A DNA stretch of 64,000 bases, taken from contig NZ_AP018817.1 of NCBI RefSeq assembly GCF_024349785.1, forward strand, positions 2,449,501-2,513,500. Direction: 5' to 3'. The DNA comes from Sphingomonas bisphenolicum. GTDB taxonomy: Bacteria; Pseudomonadota; Alphaproteobacteria; Sphingomonadales; Sphingomonadaceae. Position 1 is the first letter of the stretch, and the number at the start of each line of letters is the position of its first letter. Positions 54,282 to 63,505 of this stretch are shown piece by piece. A program made the position numbers and the translations under genes. Below the pieces are notes generated by a model, which was given only the letters and a program-made list of their open reading frames with translations, was not told the origin of the DNA and did not search any database.

Positions 54282-54626
54282 TCAGGCGGTCGCCGCGCCC
54301 ATCTCTTCCAGCCAAGCCTTCGCCTGCCTGGGTTCGCCGACCGCATCGGCCGCGGCGGGACCGCGCGCCGCCATGAAGCGCTGATGCAGCGCAAAGGGCT
54401 CCAGCCCCAGCGTATCGCGCATCCCGTCAATCTCGTCCGCCAGTTCGCCCAGCGCCGCTATGACGGGCGCGACGCGCGCGCGCGCGACCTTGTCCTTCTG
54501 ATGGTCGAACAGGCCCCATTGCCCGTTCGCCGCCACCCGCAGGGCCGCGATCAACGCATCGCGATACTCAGCCTCCACCTCTTCGCGGCGGACGTCCAAC
54601 CGTTCCAGCCTGTCCGCCTTCGCCAT
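54282..54626 (-). CDS. Hypothetical protein between phaR and proS
   Basis: A 114-residue, mostly helical and charged protein, MAKADRLERLDVRREEVEAE onward, with WGLFDHQKDKVARARVAPVI and LHQRFMAARG. It begins four bases after the phaR stop and ends about 100 bases before proS, suggesting a phaR-hypothetical-proS unit. It looks like a conserved sphingomonad protein but I cannot name a family. Confidence 0.6.
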   Translation of the reverse strand: MAKADRLERLDVRREEVEAEYRDALIAALRVAANGQWGLFDHQKDKVARARVAPVIAALGELADEIDGMRDTLGLEPFALHQRFMAARGPAAADAVGEPRQAKAWLEEMGAATA

Positions 54627-54630
54627 CGCT

Positions 54631-55221
54631 TCAGGTCAGCTTGTCGATCTTGGCGTTGAGCGCGGCGAGTTGGGCCTTGAGATCGTTGATCTCGTCGTCC
54701 TTGCTGCCATCGGTCGCCGCCGGCGCTGCGGCAGGCGGCGTCATGCCCGGGATACCCGGCATACCAGGCACCCCGTTGCCGAAGGCGCTGGCCGCCGCTT
54801 CGAACATCTGCATGTTGCGCTTGGCGATATCGGCCAACGGGCCGCCGCCGAACGCGCCCTTCATCGCTTCCTGGAACTGCTGCTGGTTCTTGCGGAATGC
54901 ATCCATCGACGCTTCCAGATATTGCGGCACCATCGACTGCATGGAATCGCCGTACATCGCGATCAACTGGCGCAGGAAATTGACGGGCAGCATGTTCTTG
55001 CCGCGCTGTTCCTCTTCCATGATGATCTGGGTCAGGACGTTATGCGTGATATCCTCGCCGGTCTTGGCGTCGACCACGGTAAACTCGCGCCCCTCGCGCG
55101 TCATCTGCGACAAAAGGTCCAGCGTGATATAACTCGAAGTTTCGGTATTATAGAGCCGCCGATTGGCGTACTTCTTGATGACGACCGGTTCCGATTCATT
55201 TGCGGTCTTAGATTTGGCCAT
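54631..55221 (-). CDS. phaR: PhaR, polyhydroxyalkanoate synthesis repressor
   Basis: A 196-residue regulator. The N-terminal DNA-binding domain VIKKYANRRLYNTETSSYIT, then LDLLSQMTREGREFTVVDAK, then GEDITHNVLTQIIMEEEQRG is the PHB accumulation regulator signature. The C-terminus is Pro/Gly/Met rich with a final coiled coil (DEINDLKAQLAALNAKIDKL). PhaR binds PHA granules and represses phasin genes. ATG 55221 overlaps head-to-head with the start of the PhaC-like gene (CCATGG). Confidence 0.92.
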   Translation of the reverse strand: MAKSKTANESEPVVIKKYANRRLYNTETSSYITLDLLSQMTREGREFTVVDAKTGEDITHNVLTQIIMEEEQRGKNMLPVNFLRQLIAMYGDSMQSMVPQYLEASMDAFRKNQQQFQEAMKGAFGGGPLADIAKRNMQMFEAAASAFGNGVPGMPGIPGMTPPAAAPAATDGSKDDEINDLKAQLAALNAKIDKLT

Positions 55222-56308
55222 GGATTCCTCTCCCACACCTGAACATCTCGCATTAGCACAGGGCGATGCCGCACCGCAACATGGACCGCGGCCTTTACCC
55301 CTTTTTCTCAATATTTTATGGCGCGAAACGCAGGACGATCCCGAACTTCGCCGCCGGGCGTTCGCGGGATTGCGCAAATATCAGGATGCAGCGCGTCCGC
55401 CCGCCCCGCCGCCGGCGCGTTGCGTCAGCACCGCCGGCCCTGCCCGATTGCTGCAGCATGGTGCGGAAAATGGCCGTTCTCCCGTGGTTTTCATCCCGTC
55501 TCTCATCAATCCGCCGCGCGTATTGGACCTGTCCGAAAGCAGATCCTTGCTGCGCCACATGGCTGCAGCAGGCCACGACGCGCATCTGGTCGATTGGGGC
55601 CCGCCGATGCCGCACGATGCTAGGCTAGGTCTCGACGGCCATGTTACCGAGCGGCTGCTGCCGCTGCTCGCCGCTCTCCCCAGACCGCCGATCCTGGTCG
55701 GCTATTGCCTGGGCGGCAGCCTCGCGCTCGGCGCAGCGACCATGGGCGCCTTTCCCGCCGTCGCGACCATCGCCGCGCCCTGGCGGTTCGACGCCTTTCC
55801 CGCCGCCGACCTGGACTTGATCGGGAGCCTGTGGAACGGCGCCCGCGCCATGAGCGAGCGGATCGGCTACGTCCCGATGGAGGTGCTGCAATCGGGCTTC
55901 TGGGCCATGGACCCGGCGCGCACCATAGGCAAATATGCGGCTTTCGCCGACATGGAGGCCGGGTCCGACGCCGAGCGCGCCTTCCTCGCGGTGGAGGACT
56001 GGGCCAATGGCGGCGCGCCGCTGACCTTCGCGGCGGGGCGCGACCTGTTCGACCATTTCTACGCCGGCAATGTCAGCGGACGCGGCCAATGGCGCATCGA
56101 CGCGCGCACCGTGGACCCGACCGCGCTCGATTGCCCGACCCTGTCGATCGTGTCGACCAGCGACCGCATCGTGCCCGCCGCCGCCGGCCCTCGCTTGCGC
56201 GAAGAGCGCAGCCTTTCGCTCGGCCATGTCGGCATGGTCGTGGGCGGACGCGCCCGCGAAACGCTTTGGGAACCGCTGTCCCACTGGCTTTTCAGCCATG
56301 GCGGTTGA
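55220..56308 (+). CDS. PhaC-like alpha/beta hydrolase with Cys nucleophile
   Basis: A 362-residue protein. The elbow [13 protein letters not shown] has Cys in place of Ser, as in PHA synthases; [24 protein letters not shown] and the C-terminal [15 protein letters not shown] match that family's oxyanion, cap and His regions. It is shorter than class I PhaC (about 580) and near class III size. ATG 55220 is the only good start, since no ATG, GTG or TTG lies between it and the conserved region. It is divergent from phaR with overlapping start codons. It probably acts in PHA metabolism; synthase activity is not proven. Confidence 0.8.
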   Translation: MDSSPTPEHLALAQGDAAPQHGPRPLPLFLNILWRETQDDPELRRRAFAGLRKYQDAARPPAPPPARCVSTAGPARLLQHGAENGRSPVVFIPSLINPPRVLDLSESRSLLRHMAAAGHDAHLVDWGPPMPHDARLGLDGHVTERLLPLLAALPRPPILVGYCLGGSLALGAATMGAFPAVATIAAPWRFDAFPAADLDLIGSLWNGARAMSERIGYVPMEVLQSGFWAMDPARTIGKYAAFADMEAGSDAERAFLAVEDWANGGAPLTFAAGRDLFDHFYAGNVSGRGQWRIDARTVDPTALDCPTLSIVSTSDRIVPAAAGPRLREERSLSLGHVGMVVGGRARETLWEPLSHWLFSHGG

Positions 56309-56355
56309 TGCTATTGCGCCTGCGAAAACAACCACTGGAATCGAGGATCAAGCCT

Positions 56356-57528
56356 TTGTCAGACATCGTCATCACCGCCGCAAAGCGCACTGCCGTCGGC
56401 AGCTTCATGGGCGCCTTCGGCTCGACCCCCGCGCACGAACTGGGCCGCCAGGCGATCATCGCCGCGCTCGCGCAGGCCGGCGTCGCGCCCGATGAAGTGG
56501 ACGAAGTGATCCTGGGCCAGGTGCTGACCGCCGGCCAGGGGCAGAACCCCGCACGGCAGGCCGCGGTCAACGCCGGCATCCCGGTCGAGCGGACCGCCAT
56601 CGGCCTCAACCAGTTGTGCGGTTCGGGCCTGCGCGCCGTCGCCCTCGCGGCGCAGGCGATCCGCGCCGGCGACGCCAGCATCATGGTCGCGGGCGGCCAG
56701 GAAAGCATGTCGCTCGCCCCCCATGCGCAATATCTGCGCGCTGGCAGCAAGATGGGCAATGTCAGCCTCATTGACACGATGATCCATGACGGTCTGACCG
56801 ACGCCTTCAACAATTATCATATGGGCATCACGGCCGAAAATCTGGCCGAGAAATACCAGATCAGCCGCGAAGCGCAGGACATCTTCGCCGTCGCCAGCCA
56901 GAACAAGGCCGAAGCCGCACGCGCATCGGGCCGCTTCGCCGACGAAATCGTGCCGGTCACGATCAAGGGGCGCAAGGGCGACACCATCGTCGATGCCGAC
57001 GAATATATCCGCGCCGGCGCCACTATCGAAGCGATGGAAAAGCTCAAGCCCGCCTTCAAGAAGGACGGCACCGTCACCGCCGCCAACGCCAGCGGCCTCA
57101 ATGACGGCGCCGCCGCGCTGGTGCTGATGACTGCCGACGCCGCCGCCAAGCGCGGCGCGACCATCCTCGGCCGCATCGCCGGCTTCGCCACCTGCGGCGT
57201 CGATCCGGCGATCATGGGCATCGGCCCGGCCCCGGCCAGCCGCAAGGCGCTGGAAAAGGCCGGCTGGTCGGTCGCCGACCTCGATCTGATCGAAGCCAAT
57301 GAAGCCTTCGCCGCGCAGGCGCTGTCGGTCGGCCAGGAACTGGGCTGGGATGCGGAGAAGGTCAACGTCAATGGCGGCGCGATCGCCATCGGCCACCCGA
57401 TCGGCGCGTCGGGCGCGCGCGTGCTGACCACTCTTCTCTACGAAATGGCCAAGCGTGACGCGAAGAAGGGCCTCGCCACCCTCTGCATCGGCGGCGGCAT
57501 GGGCGTCGCCATGTGCATCGAGCGCTGA
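56356..57528 (+). CDS. Acetyl-CoA acetyltransferase (thiolase)
   Basis: A 390-residue thiolase. The start is TTG 56356 with GAGGA eight bases upstream. The acylated Cys is in [15 protein letters not shown], and the C-terminal [18 protein letters not shown] and [18 protein letters not shown] carry the catalytic His and second Cys. Located 47 bases after the PhaC-like gene, it may supply acetoacetyl-CoA for PHA synthesis (PhaA role) or serve beta-oxidation; no acetoacetyl-CoA reductase gene is adjacent. Confidence 0.94.
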   Translation: MSDIVITAAKRTAVGSFMGAFGSTPAHELGRQAIIAALAQAGVAPDEVDEVILGQVLTAGQGQNPARQAAVNAGIPVERTAIGLNQLCGSGLRAVALAAQAIRAGDASIMVAGGQESMSLAPHAQYLRAGSKMGNVSLIDTMIHDGLTDAFNNYHMGITAENLAEKYQISREAQDIFAVASQNKAEAARASGRFADEIVPVTIKGRKGDTIVDADEYIRAGATIEAMEKLKPAFKKDGTVTAANASGLNDGAAALVLMTADAAAKRGATILGRIAGFATCGVDPAIMGIGPAPASRKALEKAGWSVADLDLIEANEAFAAQALSVGQELGWDAEKVNVNGGAIAIGHPIGASGARVLTTLLYEMAKRDAKKGLATLCIGGGMGVAMCIER

Positions 57529-57545
57529 TTTCCTCCTGAGTTACC

Positions 57546-57581
57546 AAAAGGCCGCCGCTCTTGACGGAGCGGCGGCCTTTT
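57546..57581. terminator. Strong bidirectional terminator
   Basis: Fifteen-base perfect arms AAAAGGCCGCCGCTC and GAGCGGCGGCCTTTT around a six-base loop give T-runs on both strands. It separates the rightward thiolase gene from the leftward DUF2256 gene. Confidence 0.9.
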
Positions 57582-57586
57582 GCCTG

Positions 57587-57736
57587 TCAGCCCTTCCTGG
57601 CTGCGGCCCGGCACCGGTCTGAACAATAGACCACATTCTCCCAGTCACGCTCCCATTTCTTCCGCCAGGCGAAGGTGCGCTGGCAGACCGGGCATGTCTT
57701 GGTCGGCAGATCCCGTTTGGCGACCCCGCTTGGCAT
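57587..57736 (-). CDS. DUF2256 small zinc-finger protein
   Basis: A 49-residue protein with [20 protein letters not shown] and then [15 protein letters not shown], the four-cysteine DUF2256 pattern. AAGGGA lies eight bases before the ATG at 57736. It starts 13 bases after the transporter stop and ends at the bidirectional terminator, so it is probably the last gene of that operon. Function unknown. Confidence 0.88.
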   Translation of the reverse strand: MPSGVAKRDLPTKTCPVCQRTFAWRKKWERDWENVVYCSDRCRAAARKG

Positions 57737-57749
57737 CGTTCCAGTCCCT

Positions 57750-59339
57750 TCAGGCGTCGAGCGATCGGTCCTTCGTCTCCGGCAGCGCGACCAGACAAGT
57801 GACCAGCGCCAGCGCCACGATCGCCAGCGTATACCATAGCCCGGCATAGGGATTGCCCGTCCGCGCGACGATATATTGGCTGACCAGCGGCAGGAACCCG
57901 CCGAAATAGCCGGTCCCGATATGATAGGGGATCGACAGCGAACTATAGCGGATGCGCGCCGGGAAATATTCCGACAGAAGGGCCGCGACCGGCCCATATG
58001 TCGCGCCCGACAGCGTCCACAGCAACAGCAGCGCTGCGAACACCATCATCGCGCGCGGCCAGTCCGGCGTCACCGCGCCGAAATCATAACCCCGCCGTTC
58101 CAATGCCGCATCAAGCCCCTCCGCGCTCAGGTCGCCGACCGCCACCCCGCCGATCGCCACCGCCGGCGTCGCGCCATCGCGCTTGTCATAGGGAATGCCA
58201 CGCTTGGAAAAATGGTCGAGCAGCTTGCCGCACGCCGTCGGCTGCACCTTGGCGAAGGGATCGAACCGGCAATCGGGACCGCTCACCACCACCGGCGCGC
58301 GCTGCGCCGCCTGCGTCAGCGCGGGGTTCGCGGTCGCGCCCATGAACTGGTAGAGCGGCAGCGCCAGCAGCAGCACCAGCGCATAGCCGATCACGATCGG
58401 CTTCTTCCGCCCGATCCGGTCGGACAGCCAGCCGAAGAAGATAAACGCGCCCATGCCGATGAAGGCGCTGCCACCGACCAGCAATTGCGCCACCCCCGCC
58501 GCGACATGCAGGCCGTTCTGCAGGAAATAGAGCGCCTGGAACATCACTGTATAGGCGATGACGGTAAAGCCCGCCGCGATGCCGATCATCGCCACGAACA
58601 TCCGCTTCCTGTTGCCCGGCGCGGTAAAGGCTTCCCGGATCGGGTTCTTCGCCTGCGTGCCCGCCTTCTTCATCGCCAGGAACACCGGACTTTCGCGCAG
58701 CATCAACCGCATCCACAGTGAGATCGCCAGCAGCACCAGCGACAGGACGAAGGGGATGCGCCATCCCCACGCGTCCCACGCCGCCTGGCCGACGATCGCC
58801 TGCGTGCCGACCACGACGATCAACGACAGGATGAAACCGCCGATCACGCCTGCCTGGATGAAGCTGGTATAAAATCCCCGCTTCCCCGCCGGCGCATGTT
58901 CCGCGACATAGATTGCCGCCCCGCCATATTCGCCGCCCAGCGCCAGCCCCTGCGCGATCCGCAAGCCGATCAGGATGATCGGCGCCGCTATCCCGATGCT
59001 CGCGGCGGACGGCGTCAAACCGACCCCCGCGGTCGCGAGGCCCATCAGCACGATGGTCGCCAGAAACGTATATTTCCGCCCCAGTCGGTCGCCCAGATAG
59101 CCGAACAGCACCGCCCCGATCGGCCGGAACGCGAACCCGATGGCGAACCCCGCCAGCGTATAGAGCAGTTCGACGGTGGGATTGTCGGTGGGAAAGAATG
59201 TCCGCCCGATGATCGGCGCCAGCACGCCATAGATGTAGAAATCATACCATTCGAACACGGTGCCGAGCGCCGACGCGGTAATGACCAGCCGGTCCCGCTT
59301 GGCATCCATCACATAATCGCTGCCGACCATGTCGGTCAT
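57750..59339 (-). CDS. MFS transporter of the metabolite:H+ symporter (MHS) type
   Basis: A 529-residue, 12-span permease. [16 protein letters not shown], the loop motif [37 protein letters not shown] and [20 protein letters not shown] are MHS hallmarks. An unusual soluble insertion of about 95 residues ([12 protein letters not shown]... to [10 protein letters not shown]) lies between two late spans and carries two cysteines ([16 protein letters not shown]). GGAGA lies before ATG 59339. It probably imports a dicarboxylate or similar acid; the substrate is unknown. Confidence 0.88.
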   Translation of the reverse strand: MTDMVGSDYVMDAKRDRLVITASALGTVFEWYDFYIYGVLAPIIGRTFFPTDNPTVELLYTLAGFAIGFAFRPIGAVLFGYLGDRLGRKYTFLATIVLMGLATAGVGLTPSAASIGIAAPIILIGLRIAQGLALGGEYGGAAIYVAEHAPAGKRGFYTSFIQAGVIGGFILSLIVVVGTQAIVGQAAWDAWGWRIPFVLSLVLLAISLWMRLMLRESPVFLAMKKAGTQAKNPIREAFTAPGNRKRMFVAMIGIAAGFTVIAYTVMFQALYFLQNGLHVAAGVAQLLVGGSAFIGMGAFIFFGWLSDRIGRKKPIVIGYALVLLLALPLYQFMGATANPALTQAAQRAPVVVSGPDCRFDPFAKVQPTACGKLLDHFSKRGIPYDKRDGATPAVAIGGVAVGDLSAEGLDAALERRGYDFGAVTPDWPRAMMVFAALLLLWTLSGATYGPVAALLSEYFPARIRYSSLSIPYHIGTGYFGGFLPLVSQYIVARTGNPYAGLWYTLAIVALALVTCLVALPETKDRSLDA

Positions 59340-59420
59340 TCCGCCCTCTCCCACCGTTCGCTTTCCTCTATGCGGAAGGGAGTGGCCGTCCGACAAGCGC
59401 GGGATGACGGGACGCGGAAA

Positions 59421-59792
59421 TTAAAATAGTCGCGATCCGTTGGGCACCGGCCTGTCCGGCGCGAACAGCATCACCGCCCCTGTCTCATCGGCAAAGCCCA
59501 GCGTCAGCACCTCCGACATGAACGTGCCGATCTGGCGCGGCGGGAGGTTCACCACGGCGGCGACCTGTCGCCCCGGCAAGTCCGCCAGCGCATGGTTTTC
59601 GGTGATCTGCGCGCTGGACCGCTTCTGTCCAATTGCCGGACCGAAATCGATCAGCAGCTTGTAGGCGGGCTTGCGCGCCTGCGGATAAGGCTCCGCCGAC
59701 AGGATCGTCCCGATCCGGATGTCGATCTTCAGGAAATCGTCGAAGCCGATCATGGTGCCGGCGGGCGCGGCCGGGTCGTGGGTCAGGTGCAT
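59421..59792 (-). CDS. CsaA-like tRNA-binding-domain protein
   Basis: A 123-residue OB-fold protein: FDDFLKIDIRIGTILSAEPY, AYKLLIDFGPAIGQKRSSAQ, and NLPPRQIGTFMSEVLTLGFA match the EMAP-II/Trbp111 family. CsaA is described as an export-related chaperone in Bacillus. GAGGGG lies six bases before ATG 59792. It begins 10 bases after the methyltransferase stop, so the pair is likely one operon. Confidence 0.9.
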   Translation of the reverse strand: MHLTHDPAAPAGTMIGFDDFLKIDIRIGTILSAEPYPQARKPAYKLLIDFGPAIGQKRSSAQITENHALADLPGRQVAAVVNLPPRQIGTFMSEVLTLGFADETGAVMLFAPDRPVPNGSRLF

Positions 59793-59802
59793 GGATCGCC
59801 CC

Positions 59803-60702
59803 TCACAGCGGGTTGGTGGCCGACCATATCCAGGCAGCGGCCGGAAAGTCCACCGCATCGTCCTGCAACCGCGCCCGGCAGACCGCCTCTACCTGCGCGA
59901 TCAGCCCCGCCCGATCCTGCGGCACGGCGGCCTTGAGCGCGCGTGCTGCCGGGCCGATCCGGCTAAAGAAATCGACTGCATCCGCCACAGGATCTTGGCC
60001 AGCCCCGGCGCGATAGGCGAAGTCCACCGCCCGCGCCTGAACGTCGGCCCATCCCGCTTCGTTCAGCAAAGCCTGGACGAACGCCTCGTCGGCAAAGGCG
60101 AAGGGACCGGGTTCATAGCCGGCCGGCGGCGGCGCGCTGCCCGACAGCGTCGTCATCAACTCGCGCGCCCAGCCATTGAGCGCCGCACCGCGGAAACAGG
60201 AAAAAACGAGCCGTGCACCCGGTCGCGCCGCCGCGCGCATGCCGGCGAAGGCCGCCACCGGATCGTCGAAGAACATCACGCCATGGCGCGACAACAGCAG
60301 GTCGAACGGACCGGCCTGCCCGATCGCCGCTTCCACAGGCGCGGCGAGAAACCGGCAGTTGGGCAGGCCCGCCGCCCGCTCCTGCGCCACAGCGACGAGG
60401 GCCGCGGAAATGTCGAAGCCGGTGACATCCGCCCGATCATTGGCCCTGGCCGCCGCGATCGCGGTGCCGCCTGCGCCGCAGCCGATATCGGCGACCGCGA
60501 CCGGCGCACTGTCCATGGCCTCCCGGATCGTCCGATCCAGTTCCATCGACAGTGCGGCAAAGCTGCGGTCCGTGCGCTGCCACTCCCGCGCCCAGATGTC
60601 GCCATTGGCGCCGGCCCATGCGGCCCCATCGGTGCGGACCGTAGCGGACCGATCACCATGGTCGGATGGTGGCCTGTTCGATGTCTCGTTCGTCGTCATC
60701 AT
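59803..60702 (-). CDS. Class I SAM-dependent methyltransferase
   Basis: About 299 residues. The SAM-binding motif VADIGCGAGGTAIAAA, the acidic strand VTGFDISAALVAVAQ and LLLSRHGVMFFDDPVAAFAG define a class I methyltransferase of the UbiE/COQ5-like sort. The C-terminal part (AVDFFSRIGPAARALKAAV) is family typical. Start at 60702 or 60699. The substrate is unknown. Confidence 0.85.
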   Translation of the reverse strand: MMTTNETSNRPPSDHGDRSATVRTDGAAWAGANGDIWAREWQRTDRSFAALSMELDRTIREAMDSAPVAVADIGCGAGGTAIAAARANDRADVTGFDISAALVAVAQERAAGLPNCRFLAAPVEAAIGQAGPFDLLLSRHGVMFFDDPVAAFAGMRAAARPGARLVFSCFRGAALNGWARELMTTLSGSAPPPAGYEPGPFAFADEAFVQALLNEAGWADVQARAVDFAYRAGAGQDPVADAVDFFSRIGPAARALKAAVPQDRAGLIAQVEAVCRARLQDDAVDFPAAAWIWSATNPL

Positions 60703-60752
60703 TCCCACAAAGCGGAAATGATAACGACAATCAAGATCATAGTGCTAACAGG

Positions 60753-62753
60753 TCATTCCATTTCCAGAATGATCGCGTCGACCGGCAGGCTTTCGCCCTG
60801 CGCCGCCGACACGCTCTTCACCACGCCCGCCTTCTGCGCGCGCAGGATATTCTCCATCTTCATCGCCTCGATGACCGCCAGCGGCTGGCCGGCCTCGACC
60901 TTGTCGCCCTCCGCCACATGCAACGCGACCAGCAGGCCCGGCATCGGGCAGATCAGGAACCGCGACAGGTCTGGCGGGATTTTCTCGATCATATGTTGCG
61001 CATGGGGCGCGGCATGGGCGGGCAGGATGCGCAGGCGGTGGCTGGCCCCATGCGCCGTCAGCAGGAAGCCCGACCGCACCGGCGCGATCCGCACCGCCAG
61101 GTCGTCTTCGCCAAACTCCGCCTCGATCAGCCGATCGCCCGGCGTATATTCCAACGCCATGTCGATCGCTTCGCCGTCTACGCTGACCTCATCGCCGTCG
61201 ATCACCACATCATGGATCGCATCGCCGATCTTCACCTGCCAGCCAGTCGGCGGGCTAAGGCGCTTGCCCAATTGTCCGTCGATCCGCCGCGCCCGGTCCG
61301 CCTGCGCCATGGCCGCGAACGCACCGATCGCCGAGAGCCGGACCAGCAGTTCGGGCGACGCAGGCGCCCCCTGGAACCCGTCGGGATATTCCTCTGCGAT
61401 GAAGCCGGTTGTGATGTTGCCCGACCGGAACCGCTCATGCTGCATCAGCGCGGACACGAAATCGATATTATGCCCCGGCCCCTCGATCTCGAACTTGTCG
61501 AGCGCCTCGATCTGCTTGTCGATCGCCTCCAGCCGAGTCGGCGCCCAGGTGATCAGCTTGGCGATCATCGGGTCGTAGAACATCGACACTTCGCCGCCTT
61601 CCTCCACGCCGTCATCGACGCGGATCAGCGCGCCGCTCTCGTCCGCCCCGGTTTCGGGCGGATTATAGCGGATCAGGCGACCCGTGGACGGCAGGAAGCC
61701 GCGATAGGGATCTTCGGCATAGACGCGGTTCTCGATCGACCAGCCGTTGATCTTCACATCCGCCTGTCCGAACGCCAGCGCCTCGCCATTGGCAACGCGG
61801 ATCATCTGTTCGACCAGATCGACGCCGGTGATTTCCTCGGTGACGGGGTGCTCGACCTGCAACCGGGTGTTCATTTCCAGGAAGTAGAAGCCGTCCCCGG
61901 TCTTGTCCTCGCCGCTGACGATCAGTTCCACCGTCCCCGCGCTGAAATAGCCGACCGCCCGCGCCAGAGCGACGCACTGCTCACCCATCTTCTTGCGCAT
62001 TTCCGGCGACACGAAAGGCGACGGCGCTTCCTCGACCACCTTCTGGTGGCGGCGCTGGATCGAACATTCGCGCTCGTTCAGATAGACGATATTGCCATGC
62101 TGGTCGCCCAGTACCTGAATTTCGATATGGCGTGGGCTTTCGATGAATTTCTCGATAAAGACGCGGTCGTCGCCAAAGCTGTTCAACCCCTCGCGCTTGG
62201 TCGCCTCGAACCCTTCGCGGACATCCTGCTCGCTATAGGCCAGCCGCATCCCCTTGCCGCCACCGCCGGCCGACGCCTTCATCATCACCGGATAGCCGAT
62301 CTCGTTGGAGATGCGAACCGGATGATCGGTATCGTCGATCACGCCGACGAAACCCGGCACGACATTGACGCCCGCTTCCAGCGCCAGCTTCTTGGACTCG
62401 ATCTTGTCGCCCATCGCCGCAATCGCATTGGCGGGCGGCCCCACGAAGATGATGCCCTCCGCGTCCAGCGCCTTACGAAAACTCTCCCGTTCCGACAGGA
62501 AGCCATAGCCCGGATGCACCGCATCGGCGCCGGTCTGCTTGCACGCTTCGATGATCTTGTCAGCGATCAGATAGGATTGGGCAGCAGGCGACGGGCCGAT
62601 ATGCACGGCTTCATCGGCCATCAACACATGCGGCGCGCGCGCATCGGCATCGGAATAGACCGCGACGGTCTTGATGCCCATCTTCTTGGCCGTGCGCATC
62701 ACGCGACACGCAATCTCGCCACGGTTCGCGATCAGGATCTTGGTGATTGCCAT
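60753..62753 (-). CDS. pccA: Acetyl/propionyl-CoA carboxylase, biotin-carrying alpha subunit
   Basis: A 666-residue protein combining biotin carboxylase (KILIANRGEIACRVMRTAKK, ATP-grasp loop KASAGGGGKGMRLAY, FLEMNTRLQVEHPVTEEITG) and a C-terminal biotinyl domain with the Lys in VIEAMKMENILRA. The linker between them fits propionyl-CoA or acyl-CoA carboxylases rather than AccC. Its ATG shares one base with the stop of the HNH gene (TAATG). It uses biotin, and bioB lies just upstream of HNH. The symbol is a best estimate of substrate. Confidence 0.9.
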   Translation of the reverse strand: MAITKILIANRGEIACRVMRTAKKMGIKTVAVYSDADARAPHVLMADEAVHIGPSPAAQSYLIADKIIEACKQTGADAVHPGYGFLSERESFRKALDAEGIIFVGPPANAIAAMGDKIESKKLALEAGVNVVPGFVGVIDDTDHPVRISNEIGYPVMMKASAGGGGKGMRLAYSEQDVREGFEATKREGLNSFGDDRVFIEKFIESPRHIEIQVLGDQHGNIVYLNERECSIQRRHQKVVEEAPSPFVSPEMRKKMGEQCVALARAVGYFSAGTVELIVSGEDKTGDGFYFLEMNTRLQVEHPVTEEITGVDLVEQMIRVANGEALAFGQADVKINGWSIENRVYAEDPYRGFLPSTGRLIRYNPPETGADESGALIRVDDGVEEGGEVSMFYDPMIAKLITWAPTRLEAIDKQIEALDKFEIEGPGHNIDFVSALMQHERFRSGNITTGFIAEEYPDGFQGAPASPELLVRLSAIGAFAAMAQADRARRIDGQLGKRLSPPTGWQVKIGDAIHDVVIDGDEVSVDGEAIDMALEYTPGDRLIEAEFGEDDLAVRIAPVRSGFLLTAHGASHRLRILPAHAAPHAQHMIEKIPPDLSRFLICPMPGLLVALHVAEGDKVEAGQPLAVIEAMKMENILRAQKAGVVKSVSAAQGESLPVDAIILEME

Positions 62754-63505
62754 TAGTTCGCCGCCCTATATTTTTGGATTATATCTAAAAAGCTATCGTT
62801 GGCTTCTTTCCAATCAGCACCAAAATGCGCACGCCGATGATCGTTGGCGCACAATGCGATCACATTATGTGGTTGATCTGGGCCCTGTTCACTCAACTTG
62901 ATGACATGATGGCCTTCTAGGTATCGGCTGCCATCGGGCTTGAGGAAACCAGGTTGTCCGCAAGCCTCACAAACGCCATCGGCTCGTCTCAATACTGCTG
63001 CCCGGACCTTCGGATCACGCACATATTGTCCTGCCATACGCTCGCGATATTCAGGATCGGAGTTACCGATTTCATTTTGTACAATATCATTGATCGCGGA
63101 CGACGCAGGGGCCACAAAACGCTTAACCGTATCGATCCGCCAAAAGCTGTGCTTATGCTTATTCAGCAACACACCTAAAGAAAGACAATAGCTCTCCAGG
63201 CGCTGTTCCACGTCACGATCGTGAACTGGCGTTCCCAAAATTCTTTTGATTACCAGATTGGTTTCGCGGCCATCCCGATCATCTTCATTTTTAATTTCCT
63301 GATGCTCGTCGACGGAATTATTGCGGTAGCCAATGAATTTAGAGGGAACGAATGCCAAAATGTCGTCATATTGGATTGGATAAAATACTCGCCCACCCTT
63401 GATCAATTCGATGGCTTCGTCGCGCGAAGGACCATCCGCATAGATTTCATCAAGAAGTGTGAAGGCATTTTGCTCAATGTCGCCGATGTTCCTTACGAAC
63501 CTCAC
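62753..63505 (-). CDS. HNH endonuclease inserted between bioB and pccA
   Basis: A 250-residue protein. The C-terminus has the HNH zinc-finger nuclease: [29 protein letters not shown] and [16 protein letters not shown], as in McrA-like enzymes. The N-terminal 150 residues ([20 protein letters not shown]) form a separate, probably DNA-recognising domain. The start is GTG 63505 with GGAGG seven bases upstream, overlapping the bioB stop (GTGA); its stop shares a base with the pccA start. Hand counts of sample 60-base lines give about 40-52% G+C against about 73% in a pccA line, a sign of foreign origin. No partner methylase is adjacent. Confidence 0.85.
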   Translation of the reverse strand: MRFVRNIGDIEQNAFTLLDEIYADGPSRDEAIELIKGGRVFYPIQYDDILAFVPSKFIGYRNNSVDEHQEIKNEDDRDGRETNLVIKRILGTPVHDRDVEQRLESYCLSLGVLLNKHKHSFWRIDTVKRFVAPASSAINDIVQNEIGNSDPEYRERMAGQYVRDPKVRAAVLRRADGVCEACGQPGFLKPDGSRYLEGHHVIKLSEQGPDQPHNVIALCANDHRRAHFGADWKEANDSFLDIIQKYRAAN

